Below, in pieces: positions 24,544-32,788 of a DNA stretch of 64,000 nt (its first letter is position 1; every line of letters starts with the position of its first letter). The notes under the pieces were generated by a model, which was not told the DNA's origin, did not search any database, and was given only the letters and a program-made list of their open reading frames with translations. The position numbers were made by a program, and so were the translations under genes. Source of the DNA: Azohydromonas aeria (GTDB lineage Bacteria; Pseudomonadota; Gammaproteobacteria; Burkholderiales; Burkholderiaceae_C); contig NZ_VIDQ01000031.1 in NCBI RefSeq assembly GCF_009760915.1, positions 1 to 64,000 on the forward strand, written 5' to 3'.

Positions 24544-26574
24544 ATGCCGCTGCGGCGGCTGCGCCGCTGGCCGGGCTCGCTGCGCGCGCGGCTGACGCTG
24601 GCCGGCGTGGTGCTGATCGCGCTGGTGGTGGGCGCCACCACGCTGCTGCTGGTGCAGCGCGCCGAGCGCGCCACGCTGGCCGAGCAGCGCGAGCGCGAGC
24701 TGGGCGAGACGGCACGCACCGCCGCCGCGCTCACCAGCCGGGTGCTGGAGCTGCAGAACGCGCTGCGCGCCGTGGCGCAGCAGATCGAGGAGCCGCTGCT
24801 GCGTGACCCGCCGGCGCTGGAGCGCTTCGTGACCGGGCAGGTGGTGCTGCGGCGCATGTTCGGCAACGTCAGCGTCGCCACGCGCGACGGGCAGCTGCGC
24901 GTCTACACCGAGCGCGACGGCGTGCGCCCGGCCAACATCAACGTCGGCGACCGCGAGTACTTCCGCGAGGCGATGCAGGAGAACGCGCCCGTGATCTCCG
25001 AGGCCATGACCAGCCGCGTCGTGCCCGAGCCGGTGATCGTGCTGGCGCAACCGCTGGCCGGGGCGCACGGCCCGTACGGGGCGCTGCTGGGCGGGCTGCG
25101 CCTGGGCAGCGGCGACCTCATGGCGCAGGTGCTGCAGTACCGTGCCGGCGACGAGCCCGACGCGCTGCTGGTGGTCACGGACGAGGGCGGGCGCATCCTG
25201 GCGCACCCGGACGCGGCCCGCGCGCTGCAGCCGCTGTCCAGCGAGCCGCGCCTGGCGCAGGCCTGGACCGACTGGGTGCGCGCGGGCCGGCCGCTGGAGC
25301 CCGCGGGCCTGCCGGCGCAGCAGGACGGCGAGGTGGTGACGGTGGCCGCCGTCTCCGGCCCGCAGTGGCTGGTGTGGCGCGTCCTGCCCGAAAGCCAGCT
25401 GCTGGCGCCGCTGCACGACGCGCGGCGCCAGGCGCTGGGCTGGGCCGCGCTGATGGCGCTGGGCGCCAGCGCCGTGCTGCTGGCGCTGCTGGGCTGGCTG
25501 CTGCGCCCGATGCGCGCGCTGGAGCGGCGCGCGCAGCACCTGTTCGACCCGGCCTTCGACCCGCACGCGGACTGGCCCGAGGCCGGCGGCGAGATCGGGC
25601 ACCTGGCGCAGGTGCTGCGCCATGCGAGCGCCGAGCGCGCGCAGCTGGAGGTGTTCAACACCGAGCTGCTGCAGCGGCTGGAATCGGTGATGGCGGCCGC
25701 GCCCGTGGGCATCGCCTTCACGCGGCACGAGCGCTTCGAGCTGGTCAATGCCGAGCTGTGCCGGCTGCTGGGCCGGCGCCACGAGGAGCTGGCGGGGCAG
25801 CCGATGGAGCTGCTGGGGCTAGAGGCGCAGGCGCAGAAGACGCTGCTGCGCCAGGCGCGCTACGCCTTCCTGGGCCACCAGCCCTACAGCGGCGAGTGGC
25901 CGCTGCAGCGCGCCGACGGCAGCACCTTCTGGGCACAGCTGCGGGTGCAGCCCGCGCGCGCCGGCGACGCGGTGCAGGGCCTGATCTGGAGCGTGCTCGA
26001 CATCAGCGCGCAGGTGGCCGCGCGCGCGCAGCTGCAGTGGAGCGCGCACCACGACGCACTCACCGGGCTGGCCAACCGCGCCGCCTTCGAGCAGCAGCTG
26101 CAGAAGGTGTTCGACGCGCGCCCGCAGTCCATTCCCGCGGTGCTGGTGGCCATCGACCTGGACCATTTCAAGCCCATCAACGACGGCGCCGGCCATGCCG
26201 CGGGCGACGCCATGCTCAAGGCCGTGGCCGCGGCCATCCGCGGCTGCGTGCGCAACGGCGACTTGGTGGCGCGGCTGGGCGGCGACGAGTTCGTGCTGCT
26301 GCTGGAGCGCTGCTCGGCCGAGCGCGCGCTGCCCATTGCCGACGCGGTGTGCGCAGCCGTGGCCGGCATCGAGCTGGAGTGGGAGGACCGCGTGCTGCGC
26401 GTGGGCGCCTCCGCCGGCGTGGCGGCGCTGCAGGCCGACATGACCGAAGTGGCGCACTGGCTCAAGGCGGCGGACCGTGCCTGCTACGACGCCAAGGCCG
26501 CCGGGCGCGGCCAGGCACGCGCGGCCCCCGCCGGGCCGGCCGACCCCACCGGGCCGCGGCTGCGGGTGGTGTAA
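24544..26574 (+). CDS. Diguanylate cyclase with Cache and PAS sensors, intact GGDEF and I-site
   Basis: 676 residues. Order: membrane helix (about 18-38), a periplasmic dCache-like domain (40-295; NINVGDREYFREAMQENAPVIS), a second helix (ALMALGASAVLLALLGWLL), PAS (SVMAAAPVGIAFTRHERFELV), and GGDEF (from about 500; HDALTGLANRAAFEQQL). The active loop is ARLGGDEFVLLL. An inhibitory RxxD site, RNGD, sits exactly five residues before it, so product feedback is expected. This is the only GGDEF protein here with a fully canonical loop. ATG 24544 was chosen because the upstream frame lacks a ribosome site. Confidence 0.93.
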   Translation: MPLRRLRRWPGSLRARLTLAGVVLIALVVGATTLLLVQRAERATLAEQRERELGETARTAAALTSRVLELQNALRAVAQQIEEPLLRDPPALERFVTGQVVLRRMFGNVSVATRDGQLRVYTERDGVRPANINVGDREYFREAMQENAPVISEAMTSRVVPEPVIVLAQPLAGAHGPYGALLGGLRLGSGDLMAQVLQYRAGDEPDALLVVTDEGGRILAHPDAARALQPLSSEPRLAQAWTDWVRAGRPLEPAGLPAQQDGEVVTVAAVSGPQWLVWRVLPESQLLAPLHDARRQALGWAALMALGASAVLLALLGWLLRPMRALERRAQHLFDPAFDPHADWPEAGGEIGHLAQVLRHASAERAQLEVFNTELLQRLESVMAAAPVGIAFTRHERFELVNAELCRLLGRRHEELAGQPMELLGLEAQAQKTLLRQARYAFLGHQPYSGEWPLQRADGSTFWAQLRVQPARAGDAVQGLIWSVLDISAQVAARAQLQWSAHHDALTGLANRAAFEQQLQKVFDARPQSIPAVLVAIDLDHFKPINDGAGHAAGDAMLKAVAAAIRGCVRNGDLVARLGGDEFVLLLERCSAERALPIADAVCAAVAGIELEWEDRVLRVGASAGVAALQADMTEVAHWLKAADRACYDAKAAGRGQARAAPAGPADPTGPRLRVV

Positions 26575-26597
26575 GCGAAGGCCGGCAGCATGGCGGC

Positions 26598-27293
26598 ATG
26601 ACGACGAATCGACCCTCTTCCCCGGCCGCCTGCACCGTGGCGGCCCTGTTTGCCGGCGGCATCCGGCACCTGGCGCCCGAAGGGCAGCGCAGCGGCATCT
26701 TCAAGCGGCGTCTGGGCGCGCCGGCGCGGGTGGGCGTGGGCGGCATCGAGGGCGACGAGCATGCCGACACGCGGGTGCACGGCGGGCCGCAGAAGGCGCT
26801 GCACCAGTACCCGCTGGAAGGCTACGCGCGGCTGGCGCGGCGCTATCCCGGCATCGCGGCGGAACTCGTGCCGGGCAGCCTGGGCGAGAACGTCTCCACC
26901 GCGGCGGGCATGACCGAGGAGAGCGTGCACGTCGGCGACGTGTGGCGCCTCGGCGGCGTGGTGGCGCAGGTGTCGCAGCCGCGCAGCCCCTGCTGGAAGA
27001 TCGACCACCGCTTCGGCATCGAGCGGATGTCGGTGTTCGTGGCGCAGGAGCGCGTCACCGGCTGGTACTACCGCGTGATCGAGGGTGGGCTCATCGCCGA
27101 GGGCGACGCCGTGGAGCTGCTGGAGCGGCACACCGAGCGCTTCTCGATTGCCGAGTTCTGGCGCGTGCAGCAGCTGCACCGCCCCGAGGCCGACGACCTG
27201 GCCGCGCTGGCCGCCGTGCCGGGGCTGGCGCCGGAGTGGCAGCGGCGCCTCGCGCAGCGGGCGCAGTGGTTGCGGGAGCAGCGGCCGGCGTGA
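26598..27293 (+). CDS. MOSC domain protein (YiiM-like)
   Basis: 231 residues. The MOSC core is clear: GIEGDEHADTRVHGGPQKALHQYP near residues 50-73 (given in part) and the cofactor Cys in SQPRSPCWKIDHRFG. The C-terminal HRPEADDLAALAAVPGLAPEW is typical of YiiM. YiiM-type proteins use molybdenum cofactor to reduce N-hydroxylated compounds such as 6-hydroxylaminopurine. It starts 23 bases after the diguanylate cyclase and might be read through from it. Confidence 0.9.
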   Translation: MTTNRPSSPAACTVAALFAGGIRHLAPEGQRSGIFKRRLGAPARVGVGGIEGDEHADTRVHGGPQKALHQYPLEGYARLARRYPGIAAELVPGSLGENVSTAAGMTEESVHVGDVWRLGGVVAQVSQPRSPCWKIDHRFGIERMSVFVAQERVTGWYYRVIEGGLIAEGDAVELLERHTERFSIAEFWRVQQLHRPEADDLAALAAVPGLAPEWQRRLAQRAQWLREQRPA

Positions 27294-27345
27294 CGCACTC
27301 TCCGGACAGCTGTCATTCCGACTTGCAAGAGCCAGTTGAGCTATT

Positions 27346-27377
27346 CCGTTCGCCCTGAGGTATCGAAGGGTGAACGG
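27346..27377. repeat. Dispersed repeat, copy A (CCTGAGGTATCGAAGGGTGA type)
   Basis: This copy is the near-exact inverse of the one at 27484-27512. The core CCCTTCGATACCTCAGGGCG is a common intergenic repeat in Burkholderiales. A third partial core, CCTTCGATACCTCAG, lies at about 27418-27432. Together they fill the gap between convergent MOSC and dehydratase genes and could fold into a long stem. Confidence 0.7.
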
Positions 27378-27483
27378 CCCGCACCGTGTGCGGGCATCCG
27401 AGCCTGTCGGATTCGGCCTTCGATACCTCAGTCCAAACGGCTCAATAAGCCAACAGTTCCCGGCCTGCGTACCAGCCTGACGG

Positions 27484-27512
27484 CTTCACCCTTCGATACC
27501 TCAGGGCGAACG
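27484..27512. repeat. Dispersed repeat, copy B (inverse of copy A)
   Basis: Reads TTCACCCTTCGATACCTCAG and continues GGCGAACGG. It is inverted relative to copy A, 107 bases apart, just past the stop of the dehydratase gene (minus strand). It may serve as a bidirectional transcription end; no T-run is present. Confidence 0.7.
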
Positions 27513-27542
27513 GGTCATTTCTCGGGCAACCCGGAGTCGGAA

Positions 27543-28553
27543 TCAGCGCAGGAAGAACCCCGTCGGGAACGGGTCCGACTCTTCCAGCACCCACTGGTTG
27601 AAGCCGCTGACGTGGGCCGTGCCGGTGACTTCCGTGACGGCGCCGTCGAGGTCGCCCACGCGCACGGCCTGGGTGACGCGCACGCTGAAGGCGCTGCCGA
27701 CGATGCTGCCGTTCACCAGCGGCTCGTTCAGCCCCAGGCGCCCGCGCAGGAAGAGCTGCGCGGCGCGCCCGGAGGAGCCGGTGCCGGTGGGCGAGCGGTC
27801 CACCTCGCGGTCGGCAAAGATGCAGACGTTCGATTGGTCCACCCCGTCGCGATTGGGTGCGCCGTCGATGATGGTGCCGTAGAGCTGGTCCAGGCCCGGC
27901 TCCAGCGGATGCCGAACCTGCACCTTCGCCTTCACGGCGGCCTTGGCCTCGGCGCCGAGCTGGATGAGCTGGCGCACCTGCTCGGGCCGGATCTCCAGCC
28001 CGGCCTGGCGGCCATCGACGTAGTAGTAGAACGCGCCGCCGAAGACGACGTCGCCGACCAGGCGCCCGAAGCCGGGCGTGTCCACCTCCAGGTCGCGCAG
28101 GAGGATGAAGGACGGGACGTTGCGGAACGTGACCGCGCCGGCGCGGGTGCCGTCCCACTCGACGTGGGCCTCGATGAAGCCGGCCGGGGTGTCAAAGCCG
28201 ATGCGCGTGACGGGGCTGCTGCGCTCGACGTGGCCCAGCTTCACCAGCACCTTGCCCAGGGCGATGATCCCGTGGCCGCACATGTCGCTGTAGCCCTCGT
28301 TGTGGATGAAGACCACGCCGAAGTCGGCTGCGGGCGTGACGGGCGGCAGCAGGTACGCGCCGTACATGTCGGCGTGGCCGCGCGGCTCGTTCATCAGGAA
28401 GCGGCGCAGGTCGTCGCGGTGCAACTGCAGCCAGGCGCGCTTGTGCAGGATGGTGGCGCCGGGGACCGCGGGCAACCCGGAAGCCAGGATGCGCAGCGGC
28501 TCGCCGCCGGTGTGGGCGTCGATGGTGTGGAGGGTGCGGGAGAGGTTGAGCAT
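27543..28553 (-). CDS. Proline racemase-family enzyme, probable trans-3-hydroxy-L-proline dehydratase
   Basis: 336 residues. The first catalytic Cys is present (NEGYSDMCGHGIIALGK, about 89). The second position, Cys in racemases and epimerases, is Thr here: DRSPTGTGSSGRAAQL (about 255). This Cys-to-Thr change is the known mark of trans-3-hydroxy-L-proline dehydratases, which form delta1-pyrroline-2-carboxylate. Start ATG 28553 fits the family (MLNLSRTLHTIDAHTGGEPL). It is divergent from an SLC13 transporter. The reductase for the product is not seen nearby. Racemase or 4-hydroxyproline epimerase activity is unlikely with Thr. Confidence 0.88.
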   Translation of the reverse strand: MLNLSRTLHTIDAHTGGEPLRILASGLPAVPGATILHKRAWLQLHRDDLRRFLMNEPRGHADMYGAYLLPPVTPAADFGVVFIHNEGYSDMCGHGIIALGKVLVKLGHVERSSPVTRIGFDTPAGFIEAHVEWDGTRAGAVTFRNVPSFILLRDLEVDTPGFGRLVGDVVFGGAFYYYVDGRQAGLEIRPEQVRQLIQLGAEAKAAVKAKVQVRHPLEPGLDQLYGTIIDGAPNRDGVDQSNVCIFADREVDRSPTGTGSSGRAAQLFLRGRLGLNEPLVNGSIVGSAFSVRVTQAVRVGDLDGAVTEVTGTAHVSGFNQWVLEESDPFPTGFFLR

Positions 28554-28761
28554 GGGGGGTCGGCCTCGGTGCTGGGTGGTCTTGCCCGGGGTTCGGGGCC
28601 CGGGTGCGCGGCGATGCGGAGAGGGTGCCAGACCCCGGGCGGGGCAGCCTGCGCTCCTCTTGAGGACGCGGGGGACGGGACGCGGGCCCGCCTGGGCACA
28701 TCGCTTGCGCTTCGCCAGCGGCCGATGTAAACCCCCCCACGCTGTCTGAAGGAGACCCTCC

Positions 28762-30378
28762 ATGAGCGAAGCTACCGGCGGCATCGTCCGCGAGCAAGGC
28801 GAGTTCGATCAACAGCCACGCGACGCAGAGGGGACACGCGCCAGGCGCAAGGTGTGGATGCCGCGCGTGATCGGGCTGGTCGCGGCGCTGCTCGTGTACG
28901 CGCTGCTGGGCACCTCGGAGCTGTCGCGCGACGCGCGCGTCGTCGCGGCGGTCGCCACGCTGATGGCCATCTGGTGGATGACCGAGGCCATCCCGCTGTC
29001 GGTCACCTCGCTGCTGCCGATCATCCTGTTCCCGCTGCTGACCGCGCGCACGGTGGCCGAGAGCACCGCCCCTTACGCGAACCCGATCGTCTTCCTGTTC
29101 CTCGGCGGCTTCCTGATCGCGATCGCGATGCAGAAGGTCAACCTGCACCGGCGCATCGCGCTGCTGACCCTGCACGCCGTGGGCACCCATCCGCGCCAGA
29201 TCGTGCTGGGCATGATGATCTCCACGGCGTTCCTGTCGATGTGGGTGTCCAACACCGCCACGACGCTGATGATGCTGCCGATCGCGCTGAGCGTGCTGAC
29301 CCTGGTGGCCGAGAACAGCGACCGCGCCAAGGGCACCGCGATCGACGTGCGCTCCGGCCTGGCGGCCGGGCACAAGGTCAGCGACCTGATCCACGACAAG
29401 GAGGTGCGCACCTTCGGCGTCGGCCTGGTGCTGGCGATCGCGTGGTCGGCGTCGATCGGCGGCCTGGGCACGCTGCTGGGCAGCCCGCCCAACGCCATCG
29501 TTGCCGGCTACATCAGCAAGGAGCTGGGCAAGCAGGTGGGCTTCGCGCAGTGGATGATGCTGGGCGTGCCGATCGTCGTGGCCTTCATCGCGCTGGCCTG
29601 GCTGCTGATCACGCGCGTGCTGTTCCGCTTCAAGCTCGACGACGTGCCGGGCGGCAAGCAGATGATCGAGGACGAGCTCGCGCAGCTCGGCCCGATGAGC
29701 CGCGGCGAGAAGAGCGTGCGCCTGGTCTTCATCCTGGCCGCGCTGTGCTGGATCGTGCCGAGCCTGCTGAGCAACGTGGGCGACCTGGCCACGACCCTGC
29801 CCTGGCTGCGGCTGTTCAACGACACGGTCGTGGCCTTGACCGCCGGGCTGCTGCTGTTCCTGCTGCCGGGCGGCAAGCCGGGCAGCGCGGTGCTCGACTG
29901 GAAGGATGCCGAGGAAGGCCTGCCCTGGGGCGTGCTGCTGCTGTTTGGCGGCGGGCTGTCGCTGGCGGCGTCGGTGGCGGCCAGCGGCCTCGACAAGTGG
30001 TTCGGGCAGCAGGTGCTGGGCCTCGGGGTGCTGCCGATCGTGGCGCTCATCGCCGCCGTCACGCTGATCGTGCTGTTCCTCACCGAGATCACGAGCAACA
30101 CGGCGACCGCTGCCACCTTCATCCCGATCCTGGGCGGCGTGGCGCTGGGCATCGGCACCGACCCGATGACGCTGCTGATCCCGGCAGCGCTGGCCGCGAC
30201 CTGCGCGTTCATGCTGCCCGTGGGCACGCCGCCGAACGCGATCGTCTTCGGCACGGGGGCGGTGAGCATCGCCGAAATGGCGCGCGACGGTTTCCTGCTC
30301 AACGTGTTGGGCGTCGTGCTGATCACGATGTTCACCGTGCTGATCGGGCCCTGGGCGCTGGGACTCGTCATCCGTTGA
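28762..30378 (+). CDS. SLC13/DASS family sodium:dicarboxylate-type symporter
   Basis: 538 residues with 11-12 hydrophobic helices. The two Ser-Asn-Thr hallmark loops are seen: WVSNTATTLMMLPIALSV (about 162) and ITSNTATAATFIPILGG (about 448), plus the paired re-entrant motifs GSPPNAI and GTPPNAI. Family members import succinate, malate, citrate or sulfate with sodium. A GAAGGAG site precedes the ATG. The gene is divergent from the hydroxyproline dehydratase-type gene; a shared substrate cannot be inferred with confidence. Confidence 0.92.
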   Translation: MSEATGGIVREQGEFDQQPRDAEGTRARRKVWMPRVIGLVAALLVYALLGTSELSRDARVVAAVATLMAIWWMTEAIPLSVTSLLPIILFPLLTARTVAESTAPYANPIVFLFLGGFLIAIAMQKVNLHRRIALLTLHAVGTHPRQIVLGMMISTAFLSMWVSNTATTLMMLPIALSVLTLVAENSDRAKGTAIDVRSGLAAGHKVSDLIHDKEVRTFGVGLVLAIAWSASIGGLGTLLGSPPNAIVAGYISKELGKQVGFAQWMMLGVPIVVAFIALAWLLITRVLFRFKLDDVPGGKQMIEDELAQLGPMSRGEKSVRLVFILAALCWIVPSLLSNVGDLATTLPWLRLFNDTVVALTAGLLLFLLPGGKPGSAVLDWKDAEEGLPWGVLLLFGGGLSLAASVAASGLDKWFGQQVLGLGVLPIVALIAAVTLIVLFLTEITSNTATAATFIPILGGVALGIGTDPMTLLIPAALAATCAFMLPVGTPPNAIVFGTGAVSIAEMARDGFLLNVLGVVLITMFTVLIGPWALGLVIR

Positions 30379-30390
30379 GCTTGTCCCGCC

Positions 30391-30413
30391 CGGGGCGCTG
30401 CAGCAGCGCCCCG
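30391..30413 (+). terminator. GC-rich hairpin after the SLC13 gene
   Basis: Arms CGGGGCGCTGC and GCAGCGCCCCG separated by a single A (in RNA the loop would open wider). It starts 13 bases past the stop codon. No T-run follows, so it may be a weak or Rho-assisted terminator. Confidence 0.45.
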
Positions 30414-30701
30414 GGTGCGAAGCGCTCGACGGCGACCACCTCTCAAGTCGCATGGGACAGTCGCAGCAGCGTCACGCTGTTCCTCGCCTGGCGCTGCTCC
30501 TGAGAAAGCTGAAGCACCAGTACCTCGGTGCGCTGGGCGGTCGGCCTCGCCAGTGCGCACAGGCAGGTCGGCAGCGGGCGCAAGCTGCGCGACGGCGTGG
30601 GAAGGGGCAGTTCGTGCGAAATCGGTCTCGGGACTGGCCCCGGCTGTTCGGACAACGGACTGCGCGCCTAGCAATCCACGCGTCCAGCCGCAAGTTTTTT
30701 G

Positions 30702-30716
30702 TGTTGCACCGCACCA
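30702..30716. promoter_or_regulatory. Upstream PhaR-like half-palindromic site
   Basis: TGTTGCACCGCACCA, an imperfect version of the palindrome at 30760-30774. It lies in an A/T-richer stretch (CAAGTTTTTT precedes it) upstream of the phasin gene. The gap 30379-30822 contains no gene. Confidence 0.4.
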
Positions 30717-30759
30717 AATTACTCGGACTTGGCTGCCATCCACCCTGCTGCACGGTCTA

Positions 30760-30774
30760 TGCTGCACTGCAGCA
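30760..30774. promoter_or_regulatory. PhaR-type operator upstream of the phasin gene
   Basis: TGCTGCACTGCAGCA, a palindrome with core CTGC-ACT-GCAG, matching the CTGC-N3/4-GCAG sequence bound by PhaR repressors in PHA-producing bacteria. It lies 49 bases before the phasin ATG, where a repressor that releases on binding PHA granules would act. Confidence 0.5.
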
Positions 30775-30822
30775 AAAGCGTTTCGCGCTGTCCCCCTCAG
30801 ACCATTTCACAGGAGAGATGAC

Positions 30823-31356
30823 ATGCAGACCACCGAGCAGTTCGCCGCCGCCCAGAAAGCCCAGGTCGCCACCGCCTTCACGCTGGCCGCGGCCGTGCTG
30901 GAGGGCCTGGAGAAGGCCGCCGGCCTGCAGCTGCAGACCGCCAAGTCGGCCCTGAGCCAGGCCGCGGGCCACGCCCAGGCCGTGCTCGACGCCAAGGACC
31001 CGCAGGCGCTGTTCTCGCTCAACGCCGCGCTGCTGCAGCCGGGCACTGAGCAGGCCACCGCCTACGCCCGCCAGGCCGGCGACATCGCCACGGCCACCGG
31101 CGCGGAAGTCGGCAAGATCGTCGAGGCCCAGGTGGCCGAGCTGCAGAAGAACTTCCTGGCCGCCGTGGACGCCGCGCTGCAGAACGCGCCGGCCGGCAGC
31201 GAGGAGGCCGTCGCGCTGATCAAGTCCACCATGGCCGCCGCGGGCAACGCCTACGAGAGCGTGCAGAAGGTGGCCAAGCAGGCCGCCGAGGCCGCCGCGG
31301 CCAACTTCGATGCCGTGACCGTGACGCCCAAGGCCGCGCCGGCCGAAGCGGCCTGA
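30823..31356 (+). CDS. phaP: Phasin (polyhydroxyalkanoate granule-associated protein)
   Basis: 177 residues, helical and Ala/Gln/Lys-rich, the normal size for PhaP. It begins MQTTEQFAAAQKAQVATAF; the heptad-rich body (GLEKAAGLQLQTAKSALSQA, VGKIVEAQVAELQKNFLAAV) and the C-terminal Ala/Pro-Lys tail are those of phasin_2 proteins. Phasins coat intracellular PHA granules and control their number and size. An AGGAGAG site precedes ATG 30823. PhaR-type palindromes lie upstream and a strong terminator follows, so the gene is monocistronic and probably strongly expressed when PHA accumulates. Confidence 0.92.
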   Translation: MQTTEQFAAAQKAQVATAFTLAAAVLEGLEKAAGLQLQTAKSALSQAAGHAQAVLDAKDPQALFSLNAALLQPGTEQATAYARQAGDIATATGAEVGKIVEAQVAELQKNFLAAVDAALQNAPAGSEEAVALIKSTMAAAGNAYESVQKVAKQAAEAAAANFDAVTVTPKAAPAEAA

Positions 31357-31380
31357 GCCGTCTGAAGGGCCTGTAAGAAC

Positions 31381-31408
31381 AGCCCGGGCCGCGCAAGCGG
31401 CCCGGGCT
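31381..31408 (+). terminator. Rho-independent terminator of the phasin gene
   Basis: Arms AGCCCGGGCCGC (31381-31392) and GCGGCCCGGGCT (31397-31408) with a GCAA tetraloop, followed by TTCCTTTT. It also lies 10 bases beyond the end of the convergent gshA. Confidence 0.92.
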
Positions 31409-31418
31409 TTCCTTTTGG

Positions 31419-32708
31419 TCAGGCGCAGCGGCAGCCCGCTTCGGGCATGGCGTCCTGCGCCGCGTCGCCGGCCTGCACCTCGTGCGCGGCGGCCAGCGCG
31501 GCCAGCCGCGCGGCCACCGCGTAGGGATAGAAGCGGTCTTTGGATGCGGCCGCATCCACAGCGGCTTCGGCCAGCGGCACGAAGCGCGCGCCGGGCGCGT
31601 TGAGGTTCTGGTCAGTGCCGCGTTCCGGGTGCACGCGGTGGAAGGCGCCGGCCACCTGGCAGTCGAGCATGTACACCACCGTCTCGGCCGTGCCACCATC
31701 CACGCGCTCCAGCGTGGGCACGCCTTCCTGCACGATCACGCCGGTGGTCTGCTGCCCGTCCTTGATGATGTGCATCTTGTTGCGGGCGCGACGGCCCAGC
31801 TGCGACAGCTCGGCCGCGTCGCGCACGGTCATGATGCCCATGCCGTAGGTGCCGTTGTCGGCCTTCACCACCACGAACGGCTTGTCCCCGATGCCGTGCT
31901 CGGCGTAGTGCTGGCCGATGCGCTTGAGCAGCGCATCCACTTCGTGCTGCAGCCGCTGCAGCCCGATGCCTTCCGCGAAGTCCAGCCCGCCGCAGTGCGT
32001 CGAGAGCGGGTGCAGCAGCCACGGGTCGATGCCCAGCAGCCGCGCCAGCCGCGTCGCCACGGCCTCGTGGTGGCGGAAGTGCGTGCTCTTGCGCCGCACG
32101 TGCCAGCCCGCGTGCAGCGGCGGCAGCAGCCGCTGGCCCTGCAGCTCCTGCAGGGGCGCGGGCACGCCGGCGCTCAGGTCGTTGTTGAGCAGCACCAGCG
32201 CCGGGTCGAAGCCGTCCAAGCCGATGCGCGCGCCGCGCCGGCGCAGCGGCTCCAGCAGCAGCGTCGCGCCGTCGGGCAGCGCCAGCTCGGTGGGCGAGAG
32301 CACCTCGGGCAGCAGCGAGCCCACGCGCACCTGCAGCCCCGCGCCCTGCAGCAGCTGCTGCAGCCGCGCGACGTTGGCCAGGTAGAACAGGTTGCGGGTG
32401 TGGTTCTCGGGGATCAGCAGCAGCGTGGGCTCGGCAGGCTGCAGCCGCTGCAGCGCCGCGCGCGCGGCCTCGGTGGCGCGTGCCAGCATCGCCGGCGCGA
32501 GGTTGTTCCAGCCGCCGGGATACAGGTTGGTGTCCACCGGCGCCAGCTTGAAGCCGGCGTGGCGCACGTCCACCGACGAGTAGAACGGGGCGGGACAGGC
32601 GGACCATTCGCGCTCGAACCAGCGCTCGATGGCCGGGGCGGCGTCGAGGATCGTTCGTTCGAGGGCGCCGGTCGGGCCGGGCACGGCGGTGACGAGGGAT
32701 GGGACCAT
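31419..32708 (-). CDS. gshA: Glutamate-cysteine ligase, betaproteobacterial type
   Basis: 429 residues. The first enzyme of glutathione synthesis, joining Glu and Cys with ATP. It belongs to the separate proteobacterial GshA family rather than the E. coli one: PVDTNLYPGGWNNLAP near residue 60, PLSTHCGGLDFAEGIGLQRL and VVVKADNGTYGMGIMTV are diagnostic. AGGAG lies before ATG 32708. Glutathione made here is the co-substrate of the nearby FrmA/FghA formaldehyde pathway. It is a near-essential housekeeping gene on the same molecule as the plasmid-type origin. Confidence 0.94.
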   Translation of the reverse strand: MVPSLVTAVPGPTGALERTILDAAPAIERWFEREWSACPAPFYSSVDVRHAGFKLAPVDTNLYPGGWNNLAPAMLARATEAARAALQRLQPAEPTLLLIPENHTRNLFYLANVARLQQLLQGAGLQVRVGSLLPEVLSPTELALPDGATLLLEPLRRRGARIGLDGFDPALVLLNNDLSAGVPAPLQELQGQRLLPPLHAGWHVRRKSTHFRHHEAVATRLARLLGIDPWLLHPLSTHCGGLDFAEGIGLQRLQHEVDALLKRIGQHYAEHGIGDKPFVVVKADNGTYGMGIMTVRDAAELSQLGRRARNKMHIIKDGQQTTGVIVQEGVPTLERVDGGTAETVVYMLDCQVAGAFHRVHPERGTDQNLNAPGARFVPLAEAAVDAAASKDRFYPYAVAARLAALAAAHEVQAGDAAQDAMPEAGCRCA

Positions 32709-32788
32709 GGGACTCCTGGGCTGCTGCCGGTTGCGGGCGCGGCCGGCGGGCTGCGCCCCGTCAGGGGGGTGCGACTATAGCCGCGCCC

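Noticed and set aside
28554..28761. Terminator or operator between the divergent dehydratase and SLC13 genes
   Set aside because: Only short GC-rich complementarities are present; nothing distinct enough to call.
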